From positions 1,752,077 through 1,816,076 of the forward strand of contig NZ_JADPQF010000001.1 in assembly GCF_015687155.1 (NCBI RefSeq): a DNA stretch of 64,000 nucleotides, in the 5' to 3' direction. Shown here one piece after another: positions 45,130 to 54,329 of this stretch. Source of the DNA: Aliikangiella sp. G2MR2-5. Its GTDB lineage: Bacteria > Pseudomonadota > Gammaproteobacteria > Enterobacterales > Kangiellaceae. Numbering within the stretch: position 1 is the stretch's first letter; each line of letters starts with the position of its first letter. The position numbers were made by a program, and so were the translations under genes. The notes beneath the pieces are model-generated. The model saw only the letters and a list, made by a program, of their open reading frames with translations. It was not told the origin of the DNA and ran no database searches.

Positions 45130-46038
45130 GTGTTTGAAGATGTTTTTCTGTTCTTCCAAAATAATCACTCAGCATTAATTATTGCTGTTGCTATTTTTGG
45201 CCTCATGCTTGGTTCTTTCTTGAACGTTGTGATTTATCGATATCCGGTTATGCTCTACAGAGAGTGGGAAAGCATGGCAAAAGATGTTCTTAGTGAACGT
45301 GGTTTCACTATTTCGCCAGAGAAGTCTCCAATAGATAAAGATCCTGAAACTTATACAATTGTTACCCCTCGTTCATCTTGTCGCAATTGCGGACATAAAA
45401 TTACAGCATTGGAGAATATTCCTGTATTAAGCTATTTAGCTTTAGGAGGAAAGTGCCGTGGTTGCAAAACGCCTATATCGATTCGATATCCAATGATAGA
45501 AGCCTTAACTGGTGCTATTTTTGGCTTATGCGCCTGGAAATTTGGATATGGATTGGAGCTATTAGTTTCGCTTATCATCTCAGCATACTTTGTCTCTATG
45601 AGTATGATCGATATTGATCACCAAATTCTCCCCGACAATATGACCCTTCCCCTTGTATGGCTGGCACTTATTGCGGGACTCGATGATCTTTTTATTCCTC
45701 TTGAGCAAGCAGTTATTGGAGCTATTTCTGGCTATTTAGCTCTTTGGACAGTCTATTGGCTTTTTAAATTGCTTACTGGAAAAGAAGGCATGGGTCACGG
45801 AGATTTTAAGTTACTCGCAGCCATAGGAGCTCTAGTCGGCTGGCAAAAATTAGGTTTAGTCATCATTCTCTCCGCTGGCGCAGGAGCATTGATTGGAGGA
45901 GGAATGATGATTTTACAGAACAAAAGCTCGCAGACGAAAATTCCTTTTGGCCCCTACCTGGCTATTGCGGGATGGATTACTCTTCTATGGGGAGACTATT
46001 TGCTTGATCAGTATCTGCAGTTTGCAGGTCTTAAGTAA
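45130..46038 (+). CDS. pilD: Prepilin leader peptidase/N-methyltransferase PilD
   Basis: A 302-residue inner-membrane aspartyl protease that cleaves and N-methylates PilA and T2SS pseudopilins. Two CxxC pairs in the first cytoplasmic loop (CRNCGH, CRGCKT); catalytic Asp in SMIDIDHQILPD and GHGDFKLLAAIG; GSFLNVVIYRYPVMLYREWE at the N-terminus is the family mark. Start is GTG with AAGG upstream. Its final A overlaps the start of coaE (TAATG). Confidence 0.95.
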   Translation: MFEDVFLFFQNNHSALIIAVAIFGLMLGSFLNVVIYRYPVMLYREWESMAKDVLSERGFTISPEKSPIDKDPETYTIVTPRSSCRNCGHKITALENIPVLSYLALGGKCRGCKTPISIRYPMIEALTGAIFGLCAWKFGYGLELLVSLIISAYFVSMSMIDIDHQILPDNMTLPLVWLALIAGLDDLFIPLEQAVIGAISGYLALWTVYWLFKLLTGKEGMGHGDFKLLAAIGALVGWQKLGLVIILSAGAGALIGGGMMILQNKSSQTKIPFGPYLAIAGWITLLWGDYLLDQYLQFAGLK

Positions 46039-46667
46039 TGCTTCCCTTAAAAATAGGCCTAACCGGAGGAATAGCTTCCGGTAAGTCAAAAGTATGTTCA
46101 CTTTTTTCCAGTTATGGCATTGATGTTATCGATGCTGATAAAATTGCGCGCGAGCTGTTTAGAGATGGCTCTCCCCTGCTACAAGATCTACGGGAAAAGT
46201 TTGGTGACGAAATATTCACTGAGCGAGGAGTACTCGATAGACGAAAGCTCAGAAATATTGTTTTTAGTGACAAAGATGCTCTTCAGTGGCTGAATAACTT
46301 TACTCACCCGAAAGTCGCACAAGAAATGCACAAGCAATTTGAATCAAGCAACAGTGCTTATGTCGTCTTCGATATTCCATTGTTAATAAATAAAGTAGGG
46401 AGAGTTCCTTCTCACCTTAAGCCTTTCATTGATCGAGTTCTCGTAATCGATATTGATGAATCAAGACAAATCGAGCGGTTAGTTGAACGAGACAAAATTT
46501 CTGTTGAACAGGCTAAGAAAGTTTTGTTAAATCAATCAACAACCAAGCAAAAACTGGCACTAGCTGATGATATAATTGATAATAACAGTGACATCTCTGC
46601 ACTTTCTACTCAAGTAGAGAAACTCCATCAAAGATACCTGAATTTGGCTCAAACAATCAAAAATTGA
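46038..46667 (+). CDS. coaE: Dephospho-CoA kinase
   Basis: A 209-residue kinase for the last step of CoA synthesis. P-loop GLTGGIASGKS, then DVIDADKIARELF; FVNQSTTKQK-like end region DNNSDISAL. The order pilD-coaE is the usual gammaproteobacterial one. It overlaps pilD by one base. Confidence 0.94.
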   Translation: MLPLKIGLTGGIASGKSKVCSLFSSYGIDVIDADKIARELFRDGSPLLQDLREKFGDEIFTERGVLDRRKLRNIVFSDKDALQWLNNFTHPKVAQEMHKQFESSNSAYVVFDIPLLINKVGRVPSHLKPFIDRVLVIDIDESRQIERLVERDKISVEQAKKVLLNQSTTKQKLALADDIIDNNSDISALSTQVEKLHQRYLNLAQTIKN

Positions 46668-46722
46668 GCTACAATTAACCTGATATTCCCGATTGAACAC
46701 TTTGCAAAGACATGGAGCGTTT

Positions 46723-47508
46723 GTGATACAAGAAACTAAACAATCACAAAATACCCCTGTAATTTTTGAGTATCCGCTGCGTGAGCAGATCAGGAGCTTT
46801 CTAAGACTCGAATCTCTTTTTAGTTTATTCGAGCGTAGTCGAATTGCTGTGCATCCGGACAATCACCTGCACGCTTTAAAGCTTCTTTTTGAAATTCTTG
46901 AAATTCTTGAACGAGGAGATACTCGCTCTGAATTAATTAAAGAGCTTTCCCGGTTATCACTTTTATTCAGCAATCTTAAGGAGAACCCCAATGTTGACTC
47001 ATCAAAGTTAACTAATTTTCTGGGACAAATAAAACAGCTGCATCAATGGGTATTAAATTATGAAGGAAAGTTTGGAGACAAATTAAGAAAAGATCCTCTT
47101 ATTGAAACAGTAAAATACCGCGCGAGCATTCCCGGAGGCACTTGTCAATTTGACTGTCCTGATTTATTTCTTTTCTTGAATCAATCTTCTCAAGTGCGAC
47201 AACAACAGCTAAAAAACTGGATAGATGATATTCAAGGAGTGAAAACGAGTATAGAGGTTATCCTAAGAATTACAAGAGACAATGGATGCTGGGAAGATCG
47301 CACGGCTCCACTTGGTAGTTTTATGCTAGAGACCTCTGAAGTTACCTTCCAGCTATTAAGAGTTCGCCTTTCAACTGAAAGTCAATTATTTCCAGAATTT
47401 AGCTGTGGAAAACATCGGAGCAATATTCACTTTATGCGTTTCAATGAATTTCACAAAAAGATTGCAATCCAGTATCCCGTTGAGTTTGAATTGGCCTGTT
47501 GTCAGTAA
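46723..47508 (+). CDS. zapD: Cell division protein ZapD
   Basis: A 261-residue FtsZ-binding protein that bundles protofilaments at the division ring. VIFEYPLREQIRSFLRLESL is the N-terminal signature; GTCQFDCPDLFLFLNQ and SEVTFQLLRVRLS are conserved. I choose GTG 46723, with GGAG at 46714-46717; the frame opens further upstream but only with TTG codons and lengthens the protein beyond the family's usual length. The yacG gene that normally follows is missing; a terminator and the minus-strand GlyGly-CTERM gene follow instead. Confidence 0.92.
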   Translation: MIQETKQSQNTPVIFEYPLREQIRSFLRLESLFSLFERSRIAVHPDNHLHALKLLFEILEILERGDTRSELIKELSRLSLLFSNLKENPNVDSSKLTNFLGQIKQLHQWVLNYEGKFGDKLRKDPLIETVKYRASIPGGTCQFDCPDLFLFLNQSSQVRQQQLKNWIDDIQGVKTSIEVILRITRDNGCWEDRTAPLGSFMLETSEVTFQLLRVRLSTESQLFPEFSCGKHRSNIHFMRFNEFHKKIAIQYPVEFELACCQ

Positions 47509-47528
47509 ACTCGGGAACAAATTAAAAA

Positions 47529-47552
47529 GGGCTGTTTTTTCTAAAACAGCCC
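47529..47552 (-). terminator. Terminator between zapD and the GlyGly-CTERM gene
   Basis: A perfect 10-bp stem (GGGCTGTTTT / AAAACAGCCC) with loop TTCT. The minus strand continues with TTTTTAATTTG, so it mainly ends the minus-strand gene; it may also work for zapD. Confidence 0.82.
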
Positions 47553-47584
47553 CTAAATTCGATACCCTGCTAAAGATATTTTTT

Positions 47585-48697
47585 CTACGCTTTCCCTTTT
47601 TTCCTGCGGATAAAGAGTAATCCAGCGATACCACCTAGCCACATTCCTAAACTGCCGCCACCTTCTGCGACAACCACGACTTCAACATCATCATCGTAGT
47701 CATAGGACTCTATTGGCAACCCTTTTAGTGCAGAAAACTCGTAACCAGCATAGGTAATTTCTTCGTTAGAATATGCGTCCATAATTCTAATTTCGACATC
47801 ATACCAATCGCCATAAATATTTGACACAAAGCTCAAGTCCAGTATTTCGGTCTGATTTCCCAATACAAAGTCTACATGCGATACATTGATTCTTTCGTTA
47901 TTGTGAGTATCAATCAAATCAATTAAAACATAAACGTTTCTTCCCACATCTAGCGTTTCAATATCATACTCGAGTCTAAGTTCGGTATAGAAACCATCAT
48001 GATCATAATCATCTGACAAAACGGAGCTGACATAGGTAATTAAAGTTTCACCATCATAACGAGGACTCTCAAGTGGCACTCTATAGAGATCGCTATCGTC
48101 AGTATTATCAATGGTTGCTACCAGACCACTGTAACCAGATTCATACAAATCAATCAGAATATCGTAGTCGTTGGTAGCGAATCTTTGAGGGACAACAAAA
48201 CTAACGCTATATGGGTCTGTATCATCTTCATATATTGAAAAATCATTCGTTGTGTATAGGTACTCCCACTCTCCTCCAGGCATGGCAATATAAATATCGG
48301 CATTTACAATGGCTGATCCTGTAGACACATCCGCATCAAAAGTCACAGTAAACTCACTGTGGAAACCATCGTAGTCTCCATCATAGTCCAGCGTAACCCA
48401 GGCGTCATATATTGAAAAATAGCCAGCTCGCTGCGATGAGTTCAACTTTTCTGGTCTATAAATAATCTCTGAAGATTTCTCTGACTTTGCAGTAGCCCTG
48501 TGAGAATCACTGACTTTTTCCTTGGTACTCCTGACAACCGAGACACTTCCTGAAGGCAGTGATTTAGCAGTCATTGCTGCTCTCTCAGACTTTACCTGAA
48601 CACCTGTACCGCCCGCTTTTGCACTCACGCGCTCACTCGCCCATAAAGGCAAACTTCCAAAACATACAAATAACGAAATTAATAGTAATTTTTTCAT
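47585..48697 (-). CDS. Choice-of-anchor H protein with GlyGly-CTERM sorting signal
   Basis: A 370-residue exported protein. Signal peptide ends LPLWASE; then two related beta-sandwich-like units, one around YDGDYDGFHSEFTVTFD and one around DYDHDGFYTELRLEYD, each starting with an Asp/Tyr-rich stretch. The C-terminus has VVAEGGGSLGMWLGGIAGLLFIRRKKGKA-type organisation: Gly-rich motif (EGGGSLG), one TM helix, then basic RRKKGK, i.e. a GlyGly-CTERM tail processed by rhombosortase. Probably surface-attached or released; substrate unknown. No rhombosortase gene is in the window. Confidence 0.88.
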   Translation of the reverse strand: MKKLLLISLFVCFGSLPLWASERVSAKAGGTGVQVKSERAAMTAKSLPSGSVSVVRSTKEKVSDSHRATAKSEKSSEIIYRPEKLNSSQRAGYFSIYDAWVTLDYDGDYDGFHSEFTVTFDADVSTGSAIVNADIYIAMPGGEWEYLYTTNDFSIYEDDTDPYSVSFVVPQRFATNDYDILIDLYESGYSGLVATIDNTDDSDLYRVPLESPRYDGETLITYVSSVLSDDYDHDGFYTELRLEYDIETLDVGRNVYVLIDLIDTHNNERINVSHVDFVLGNQTEILDLSFVSNIYGDWYDVEIRIMDAYSNEEITYAGYEFSALKGLPIESYDYDDDVEVVVVAEGGGSLGMWLGGIAGLLFIRRKKGKA

Positions 48698-48850
48698 AGC
48701 CTCACCTTGCTATCTGTCCCCTGATATATACATGACTCTATTAAACAACAGCTTAAATGAATTATTCCTGAACCAAAGAAAACTGAGAATTTACAGGTTG
48801 TAAGTGATAATATGCTGAGCAAATAACGATAAACCCAATCTGGAGGAACA

Positions 48851-50551
48851 ATGAAACTGAAGCTAATTAGCTACCTGGTTATGGGCATCACAATTTCTGC
48901 ATGTGGACAAAAAGAGGTAGAACTCCCCAAAGAAGAAAAGCGAGCAACGGCTGAATCCACAATAGAAAAGAAGGAAATGGCAATTGCGGAGCAAGCCCTC
49001 GCTAACCCTCGCTTCGATATTTACGAAACAGTTAAGCTGACAAGCGATCTTAGTCACCTTAGCGACAATCAAAAAGCCATGCTATCCAAGCTAATCGACG
49101 CATCCAAAATAATGGATGATTTATTTTGGAAACAGTCTTTTGGCGACAAAAAAGCATTTTTAAGTGCAATAGATGATCCCAAGGCGCGTAAATTTGCTGA
49201 CATCAATTATGGCCCCTGGGATAGACTGGACGGCGACAAACCATTTTTGGCCTCGTTTGAGGAAAAGCCACTAGGCGCACAATTCTATCCGTCAGATATG
49301 ACCAAGCAAGAGTTTGAATCGCTGGAATTGCAAGGCAAAGCCGGTCTATATTCAGTTATCAAGCGCAAACAGCAGGGAGAACTTTATATCGTCCCTTTCC
49401 ATCAGGAATATAAGGCAGAGCTTCAAGAGGCTGCGAGATTACTGATTGAAGCATCTGAACTTGCAGTCAATAAGGAATTTGCTAACTACTTGAAAATGAG
49501 AGCAGATGCGTTAATTACCGATAACTTCCAACCTAGCGACTTTGCCTGGATGGACATGAAGACCAATCCTGTTGATCTGGTTATAGGACCTATTGAAACC
49601 TATGAAGATCTCCTGTTTGGCTATCGTGCGTCATATGAAGCCTATGTATTGATAAAAGATCTGGCCTGGAGCGAAAAGCTTGCCAAATACGCAGCTTTTC
49701 TGCCGGAATTGCAAAAAGGCTTACCGGTTGAAGCAAAGTATAAACAGGAAACTCCTGGTACGGACTCCGACTTAAATGCTTATGATGTCATTTACTATGC
49801 AGGGCATAGCAATGCTGGTTCCAAAACCATTGCCATTAATTTGCCAAATGATGAAGAAGTTCAACTCAAAAAAGGGACTCGTCGTCTGCAATTAAAGAAT
49901 GCAATGAAAGCAAAATTCGACAAGATTTTAGTGCCAATTTCAAAACAACTAATCGCAGAAGAACAACAGCAATTCATTACCTTTGATGCTTTCTTCGGCA
50001 ATACCATGTTCCATGAAGTCGCTCATGGACTCGGAATCAAAAATACAATTAATGATAAAGGCGCTGTTCGTACAGCACTTAAGGAAACGGCATCAGCTTT
50101 AGAAGAAGGCAAAGCGGACATTCTTGGACTTTATATGGTGAAATCACTTTTTGAAAAAGGCGAAATTACCGAAGGTAAACTAATGGACAATTACGTCACA
50201 TTTCTTGCCGGAATTTTCCGCTCAGTAAGATTTGGAGCCTCTTCTGCACACGGAAAAGCCAACATGGTCAGGTTTAACTTTTTTAAAGAAAAAGGAGCCT
50301 TTAAGGTCGATCCCGCCACCGGTCGATATAGTGTTGACTTTGAAAAAATGACCGTCGCAATGAATGACCTCACAAACCTGCTGTTAACGCTGCAAGGGAA
50401 TGGCGATTACGAAGGAGCCAAAAAACTATTGGAAACTAAAGGCGTAATAACCGCAGACTTACAGGCTGAACTTGATAAATTAACCGAAGCGAATATTCCT
50501 GTCGACATTATTTTCGAACAAGGAAAAGCCGTTTTGGGTCTTCCTCAATAG
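48851..50551 (+). CDS. M49-like zinc peptidase lipoprotein (dipeptidyl-peptidase III-related)
   Basis: A 566-residue predicted lipoprotein with lipobox ISAC (Cys18). The zinc motif HEVAHGLG has His388, Glu389 and His392, and the downstream EEGKADILGLYMVKSLFEKG carries the third ligand region. Resemblance is to bacterial M49-type (DPP III-like) proteins, but note that DPP III itself has HExxGH while here the motif is HExxH. Expected to be anchored at the membrane and to cut short peptides. It is a single gene with a terminator behind it. Confidence 0.75.
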   Translation: MKLKLISYLVMGITISACGQKEVELPKEEKRATAESTIEKKEMAIAEQALANPRFDIYETVKLTSDLSHLSDNQKAMLSKLIDASKIMDDLFWKQSFGDKKAFLSAIDDPKARKFADINYGPWDRLDGDKPFLASFEEKPLGAQFYPSDMTKQEFESLELQGKAGLYSVIKRKQQGELYIVPFHQEYKAELQEAARLLIEASELAVNKEFANYLKMRADALITDNFQPSDFAWMDMKTNPVDLVIGPIETYEDLLFGYRASYEAYVLIKDLAWSEKLAKYAAFLPELQKGLPVEAKYKQETPGTDSDLNAYDVIYYAGHSNAGSKTIAINLPNDEEVQLKKGTRRLQLKNAMKAKFDKILVPISKQLIAEEQQQFITFDAFFGNTMFHEVAHGLGIKNTINDKGAVRTALKETASALEEGKADILGLYMVKSLFEKGEITEGKLMDNYVTFLAGIFRSVRFGASSAHGKANMVRFNFFKEKGAFKVDPATGRYSVDFEKMTVAMNDLTNLLLTLQGNGDYEGAKKLLETKGVITADLQAELDKLTEANIPVDIIFEQGKAVLGLPQ

Positions 50552-50622
50552 TTTTCGGCAGTATGGCTGTTCAGAAATTATACTTACAACTTAGTGCACA
50601 GCCTTAATGCTATTGGTTCAAC

Positions 50623-50656
50623 GGAAAGGAGCTGTATTTAAAACTAGCTCCTTTCC
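50623..50656. terminator. Bidirectional terminator after the M49-like gene
   Basis: A perfect 11-bp stem (GGAAAGGAGCT / AGCTCCTTTCC) with a 12-nt loop, between convergent genes. No strong T run on either side. Confidence 0.7.
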
Positions 50657-50675
50657 CGCTAAAACAACCGATAGT

Positions 50676-51185
50676 CTATTCTTCATTTAATCTTTTGTTT
50701 AGTTGATACACAACCATAAACCAGGCTAAGCCTACAGCCATTTTCTTATCGTCATCGACCGAGACCAATTCGTCACGCCATTGATTAGCTTCAATAATAT
50801 CTTCTCGATATTTCTCAAACACATCTGATACCAGACTATCATCCTGACAATCAATCGGTAACCATTTATTTTCAAAAACAAAACCGACAGCATCGCCTTC
50901 CATTGGAAACTCCTTTACCAGATCTCGAGCCAAAATTTGCCTGACAAATTGAGCAAATCCGGTTCTCAATAGATCTATTTCGTCCGGCGTTGAAGACTCT
51001 TCTTCATGTACCTTGTTAATTTCACTTCCATATTTTGATTCCATTTCACGTATCAACAAAAGATCGTCTTCACTAAGAAGCTCTACTTTCCCATCAACCT
51101 TTTTTAACTTTTCAGCTAAATCATTAAAAATTAATTTATCTTCATCTGATAACTTGGCTATCATCTGGCCTAACATATTATTCAT
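50676..51185 (-). CDS. Conserved-looking hypothetical protein, 169 residues
   Basis: No family recognised. A soluble acidic protein; the N-terminal 60 residues look helical with a repeated pattern of charged residues (LSDEDKLIFNDLAEKLKKVD), followed by an E/D-rich linker, and a C-terminal half with aromatic and hydrophobic segments (FVFENKWLPIDC, AVGLAWFMVVYQLNKRLNEE). It lies downstream of the HD-GYP gene on the same strand, 65 nt apart, and may belong to the same transcript. Confidence 0.7.
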   Translation of the reverse strand: MNNMLGQMIAKLSDEDKLIFNDLAEKLKKVDGKVELLSEDDLLLIREMESKYGSEINKVHEEESSTPDEIDLLRTGFAQFVRQILARDLVKEFPMEGDAVGFVFENKWLPIDCQDDSLVSDVFEKYREDIIEANQWRDELVSVDDDKKMAVGLAWFMVVYQLNKRLNEE

Positions 51186-51250
51186 AGTGTTCTACTTAAA
51201 ATATTGTAAATTAAAAGGTGTAATTCGAGGTGTTAATAGTAATACGGGGC

Positions 51251-52486
51251 TTATATTTTCAGACCTTTTTCGGCATATTCCTGAATATCGATGCCAAAGG
51301 CCATATTTTCGTATGCTTTCTTAATTTTATAAGGATTAGACTCTGCATCCAAATCAAGCTTTGACATGTCAACAACTCTTTCATTACAAGGTTGCTTGTA
51401 TTCATCCATTACGATGAGTACTTTGGGTCTAAGTTTGTGCTTCTGGTTTGTTTTGATCACTATACCCACCTGACCATTGTCCATTTCGACAATACAACCT
51501 GGAGGAAATATACTTCGCCACTGAATAAACCTCAGGACAAGACTTTCGTCAAAGTGGCTTCCTTTGCCTGCCATAAGCACCTTATAAGCATCCATTACCG
51601 CCATCCCCTTTCTGTAACTTTGGTGGCTGGTAAGTGACTCAAAGACTTCAACGATAGAAACAATTCTCACTACATCACTTATCTGGGAGTCTTTAAGCCC
51701 TCTAGGATACCCTTGCCCATTTAGCCTTTCATGATGAGATAAGGCCACATCCACACAAGATTGAGTCAAGCCTTTTTTAGAAGCCAAAATGTCAAAGCCG
51801 TATTGAGTATGCTTACTCACTTCGACTCTCTCATTCTCATTGAGTCGGCCCTTTTTGTTGACAATATTAGAAGGTACTCGAACCTGACCAATATCATGCA
51901 GCATCGCAGCCATTCCGATATCTTCTAACTGAAATTCATCGAATCCCAAAGATTGTGCAAATCCGATCGCCAAGATGCTAACATTTAAGCTGTGCGCAGC
52001 AATATCTTCATGCGTTCGGCCCAACATTGTCATCATGAGCATAGCTTCACTATTCTCAAGAATCGCTTTCACATTTTCCTTAACTGAGTCACGAACGGCA
52101 CTCACTTCAAAGTCCTGTCCGAGAGCTATCTTGTCCAGTACAGTCTTAAAAAGCTTGGTAGACTTTCTCCTCGTCGCCAAGGCAGGTTTTAATCTTTTTC
52201 GAAGGTTGTAGTGACCGCCTTCTAGATTGACAGAACTTTCTAACTTCTTTTTGTAACTCTTCGATGGTGAAGTCAATAGTTTGTAACGTTTGAATTCTTC
52301 ATCGCTTCGAAAATCAACATAGACGTAGTCGCAAACACTGCGAACCGCATCGAGATCAGCAGTTGTTTCTATCTTGAAACCTTGTAGCAAAAAACTGGTT
52401 TCTTCCCAAGGCCTATCCAGCTCTGCCACAAACATCCCGGGAACAAGATCTTCACATTGAACTTTAACTCGTTTTAAATGCTGCAT
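51251..52486 (-). CDS. HD-GYP domain protein with DUF3391, c-di-GMP phosphodiesterase-like
   Basis: A 411-residue protein. Residues 1-135 are a DUF3391-like region (VKVQCEDLVPGMFVAELDRP at 8-27 is its start). HD is H197-D198 (MAAMLHDIGQVRVP), the HHExxxGxGYP motif is 251-261 and a third His is in SKHTQYG. The conserved Asp of the IVDVYDA motif is Glu here (VSIVEVFESLTSHQSYRKG: E280), a metal-ligand position in characterised HD-GYP proteins. It may hydrolyse c-di-GMP or have become a sensor; the change makes activity uncertain. Confidence 0.85.
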   Translation of the reverse strand: MQHLKRVKVQCEDLVPGMFVAELDRPWEETSFLLQGFKIETTADLDAVRSVCDYVYVDFRSDEEFKRYKLLTSPSKSYKKKLESSVNLEGGHYNLRKRLKPALATRRKSTKLFKTVLDKIALGQDFEVSAVRDSVKENVKAILENSEAMLMMTMLGRTHEDIAAHSLNVSILAIGFAQSLGFDEFQLEDIGMAAMLHDIGQVRVPSNIVNKKGRLNENERVEVSKHTQYGFDILASKKGLTQSCVDVALSHHERLNGQGYPRGLKDSQISDVVRIVSIVEVFESLTSHQSYRKGMAVMDAYKVLMAGKGSHFDESLVLRFIQWRSIFPPGCIVEMDNGQVGIVIKTNQKHKLRPKVLIVMDEYKQPCNERVVDMSKLDLDAESNPYKIKKAYENMAFGIDIQEYAEKGLKI

Positions 52487-52547
52487 TGCTCATCCCGATT
52501 CCATTTCATCAGAGCTCGAATAATATTTTCCATTAATGGTTTTACTT

Positions 52548-53339
52548 TCAAAATTTTGATGCGACGTATTCCTTAAGGTTGTTAAATAAAGCTCTCAATT
52601 CAACCTGTACCTGTTTCGCTCTTTCATCATTATAGCTTAATTCATCCTCATTCATATAGGTTGCCTGAGAAAGCTCCAGTTGAAGACTTTCCATATTATC
52701 GTCAGGTACACCATATTCGCGAGTAATGTATCCTCCCTTAAAGCGCTGATTAAATACTTTGCTGTACGCTTCTGGTTGCCAGTCATTAATCCTTTTATGC
52801 AGATTATGAGACGTTGACTTTCCACTATTATCACCAAAATTGAAGTCGGGCAAAACGCCATCAAAAAAACGAGGCACCTCTGACTTAATTGAATGAGCTT
52901 CGAAAAGTAATACTCGACCATGCCTTTCTTTCAGGCGAACAAGCTCGGCTTTTAGCGCGTTATGGTATGGCCGCCAGAATTGTTCAACTCTTGCCTCTAT
53001 ATCCTCAGCAGTCGGCTCATTTCCGGGTAAATAGATTGGGGTTTTGTCGAATTGAGAAGTTGGACATAACCCTGTTGTATCCGCTCCGGGGTACAGGTTT
53101 TCATCATCCTCAGATCGGTTTAAATCGATAACATAGCGTGAAAATATTGGCTCAATGATACTGAGCTCCATTTCAGTACAAAAGTTATACAACTTATCAA
53201 GAAACCAGTCAGTATCTTTCGACATTTTTGCCGATTCGGTCATCTTATTACTAATAGACTCTGGAATAAGACTGCCGTTATGTGGCATAGACACTAAAAT
53301 AGGGAACTTCCCCCTAGAAAGCTTATAAACATCAATCAT
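52548..53339 (-). CDS. hutG: N-formylglutamate deformylase
   Basis: A 263-residue enzyme of the N-formylglutamate amidohydrolase family: ILVSMPHNGSLIPESI near the N-terminus, IDLNRSEDDENLYPGADTTG, LLFEAHSIKSEVPRFFDG and GGYITREYGVP. It releases glutamate and formate in the five-step histidine pathway (needs HutF upstream; neither hutF nor hutI is in the window). It is transcribed away from hutC with the HutC operator between them. Not an arginase-fold HutG. Confidence 0.9.
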   Translation of the reverse strand: MIDVYKLSRGKFPILVSMPHNGSLIPESISNKMTESAKMSKDTDWFLDKLYNFCTEMELSIIEPIFSRYVIDLNRSEDDENLYPGADTTGLCPTSQFDKTPIYLPGNEPTAEDIEARVEQFWRPYHNALKAELVRLKERHGRVLLFEAHSIKSEVPRFFDGVLPDFNFGDNSGKSTSHNLHKRINDWQPEAYSKVFNQRFKGGYITREYGVPDDNMESLQLELSQATYMNEDELSYNDERAKQVQVELRALFNNLKEYVASKF

Positions 53340-53429
53340 TTATAACATCCTTTTGCGTATATCAAATACTAACGCGATTTAACAGAGGATAAAATCAAAT
53401 TTATTTTATCTCTCTGTCAGAGAAAAAAC

Positions 53430-53447
53430 AACTTGTATATACAAGTT
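53430..53447. promoter_or_regulatory. HutC operator, perfect 18-bp palindrome
   Basis: AACTTGTATATACAAGTT is a perfect palindrome in the hutG/hutC divergent region, 91 bp from hutG and 88 bp from hutC. HutC of Pseudomonas binds a TGTATATACA-centred site released by urocanate; the match in core sequence and location makes this the likely operator for both transcripts. Confidence 0.88.
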
Positions 53448-53534
53448 TAAATATGCATAATCTATAACCTTTAGGCTAGGCTATTATTCAGCCCAATTTA
53501 AAACCATATATATAAAACTTTAGAGAAAAGCATT

Positions 53535-54245
53535 TTGGCAAAGTCAGAAAGTCTCTACTTAAAAGTAAAAACATACATTCTCGACGGAATCAGACAAGGC
53601 AGCTGGACAGCGGGAGAAAGAGTACCATCCGAAAACGAACTTTGCGATCTTTGCAAAGTTAGCCGTATGACCGCCAGACGAGCACTTCAGGAGCTTTTAA
53701 ACGAAGGAACCCTGGTTCGCATAAAAGGTAAAGGAAGTTTTGTTGCTGAAGAGAAACAACAGTCTTCCCTGATACAAATTCGAAGTATTGCAGCAGAAAT
53801 AAAAGAGCAAGGATTTGACCACCACGCGGAATTGATTATTTGTCAGAAACAGTCCGCCAACGCTGCCATAGCAAAGGCGCTCGAAGTGGAAAACGGTTGT
53901 GGGGTCGGACATAGTCAGATTCTCCACTTTCAGGACGACCATCCAATCCAGCTTGAACTGCGCTGGGTAAATTTACAGGCAGTTCCGGAATACTGTGAAC
54001 AAGACTTTGTACTTGAAACACCGAGCGAATACTTGAGCAGTATCGCGCCGGTAACTGAAGCAGAGCATCTGGTAGAAGCCATTATTGGTAGCATGCGAGT
54101 TCGCTCATTGCTTAAAGTAAGTGAAGACGAAGCCATTTTGTCGTTGGAAAGAAAAACCTGGTGTCACGACCAATTGATTAGCTATGCCAAGCTATATCAC
54201 CCTGGAAACAGATACCGATTAGGAAGCAAATTTAAGACAGGCTAG
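53535..54245 (+). CDS. hutC: Histidine utilization repressor HutC (GntR family)
   Basis: A 236-residue GntR/HutC repressor. Winged helix at 1-75 (LYLKVKTYILDGIRQGSW, then GERVPSENELCDLCKVSRMT), effector domain UTRA at about 85-230 (IRSIAAEIKEQGFDH, YLSSIAPVTEAEHLVEAII). Urocanate is the known inducer in relatives. The start is TTG with AGAGAAAAG a few bases upstream; no nearby ATG gives a full domain. It precedes hutH and hutU on the same strand. Confidence 0.92.
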   Translation: MAKSESLYLKVKTYILDGIRQGSWTAGERVPSENELCDLCKVSRMTARRALQELLNEGTLVRIKGKGSFVAEEKQQSSLIQIRSIAAEIKEQGFDHHAELIICQKQSANAAIAKALEVENGCGVGHSQILHFQDDHPIQLELRWVNLQAVPEYCEQDFVLETPSEYLSSIAPVTEAEHLVEAIIGSMRVRSLLKVSEDEAILSLERKTWCHDQLISYAKLYHPGNRYRLGSKFKTG

Positions 54246-54329
54246 CTTAATTGCAAGCGAAGGTTTTATAGAAAATCGTCAGTTTAAGATAGCTGAATAT
54301 TCATCAATGTAAGAATGAGGAAAGCAACA

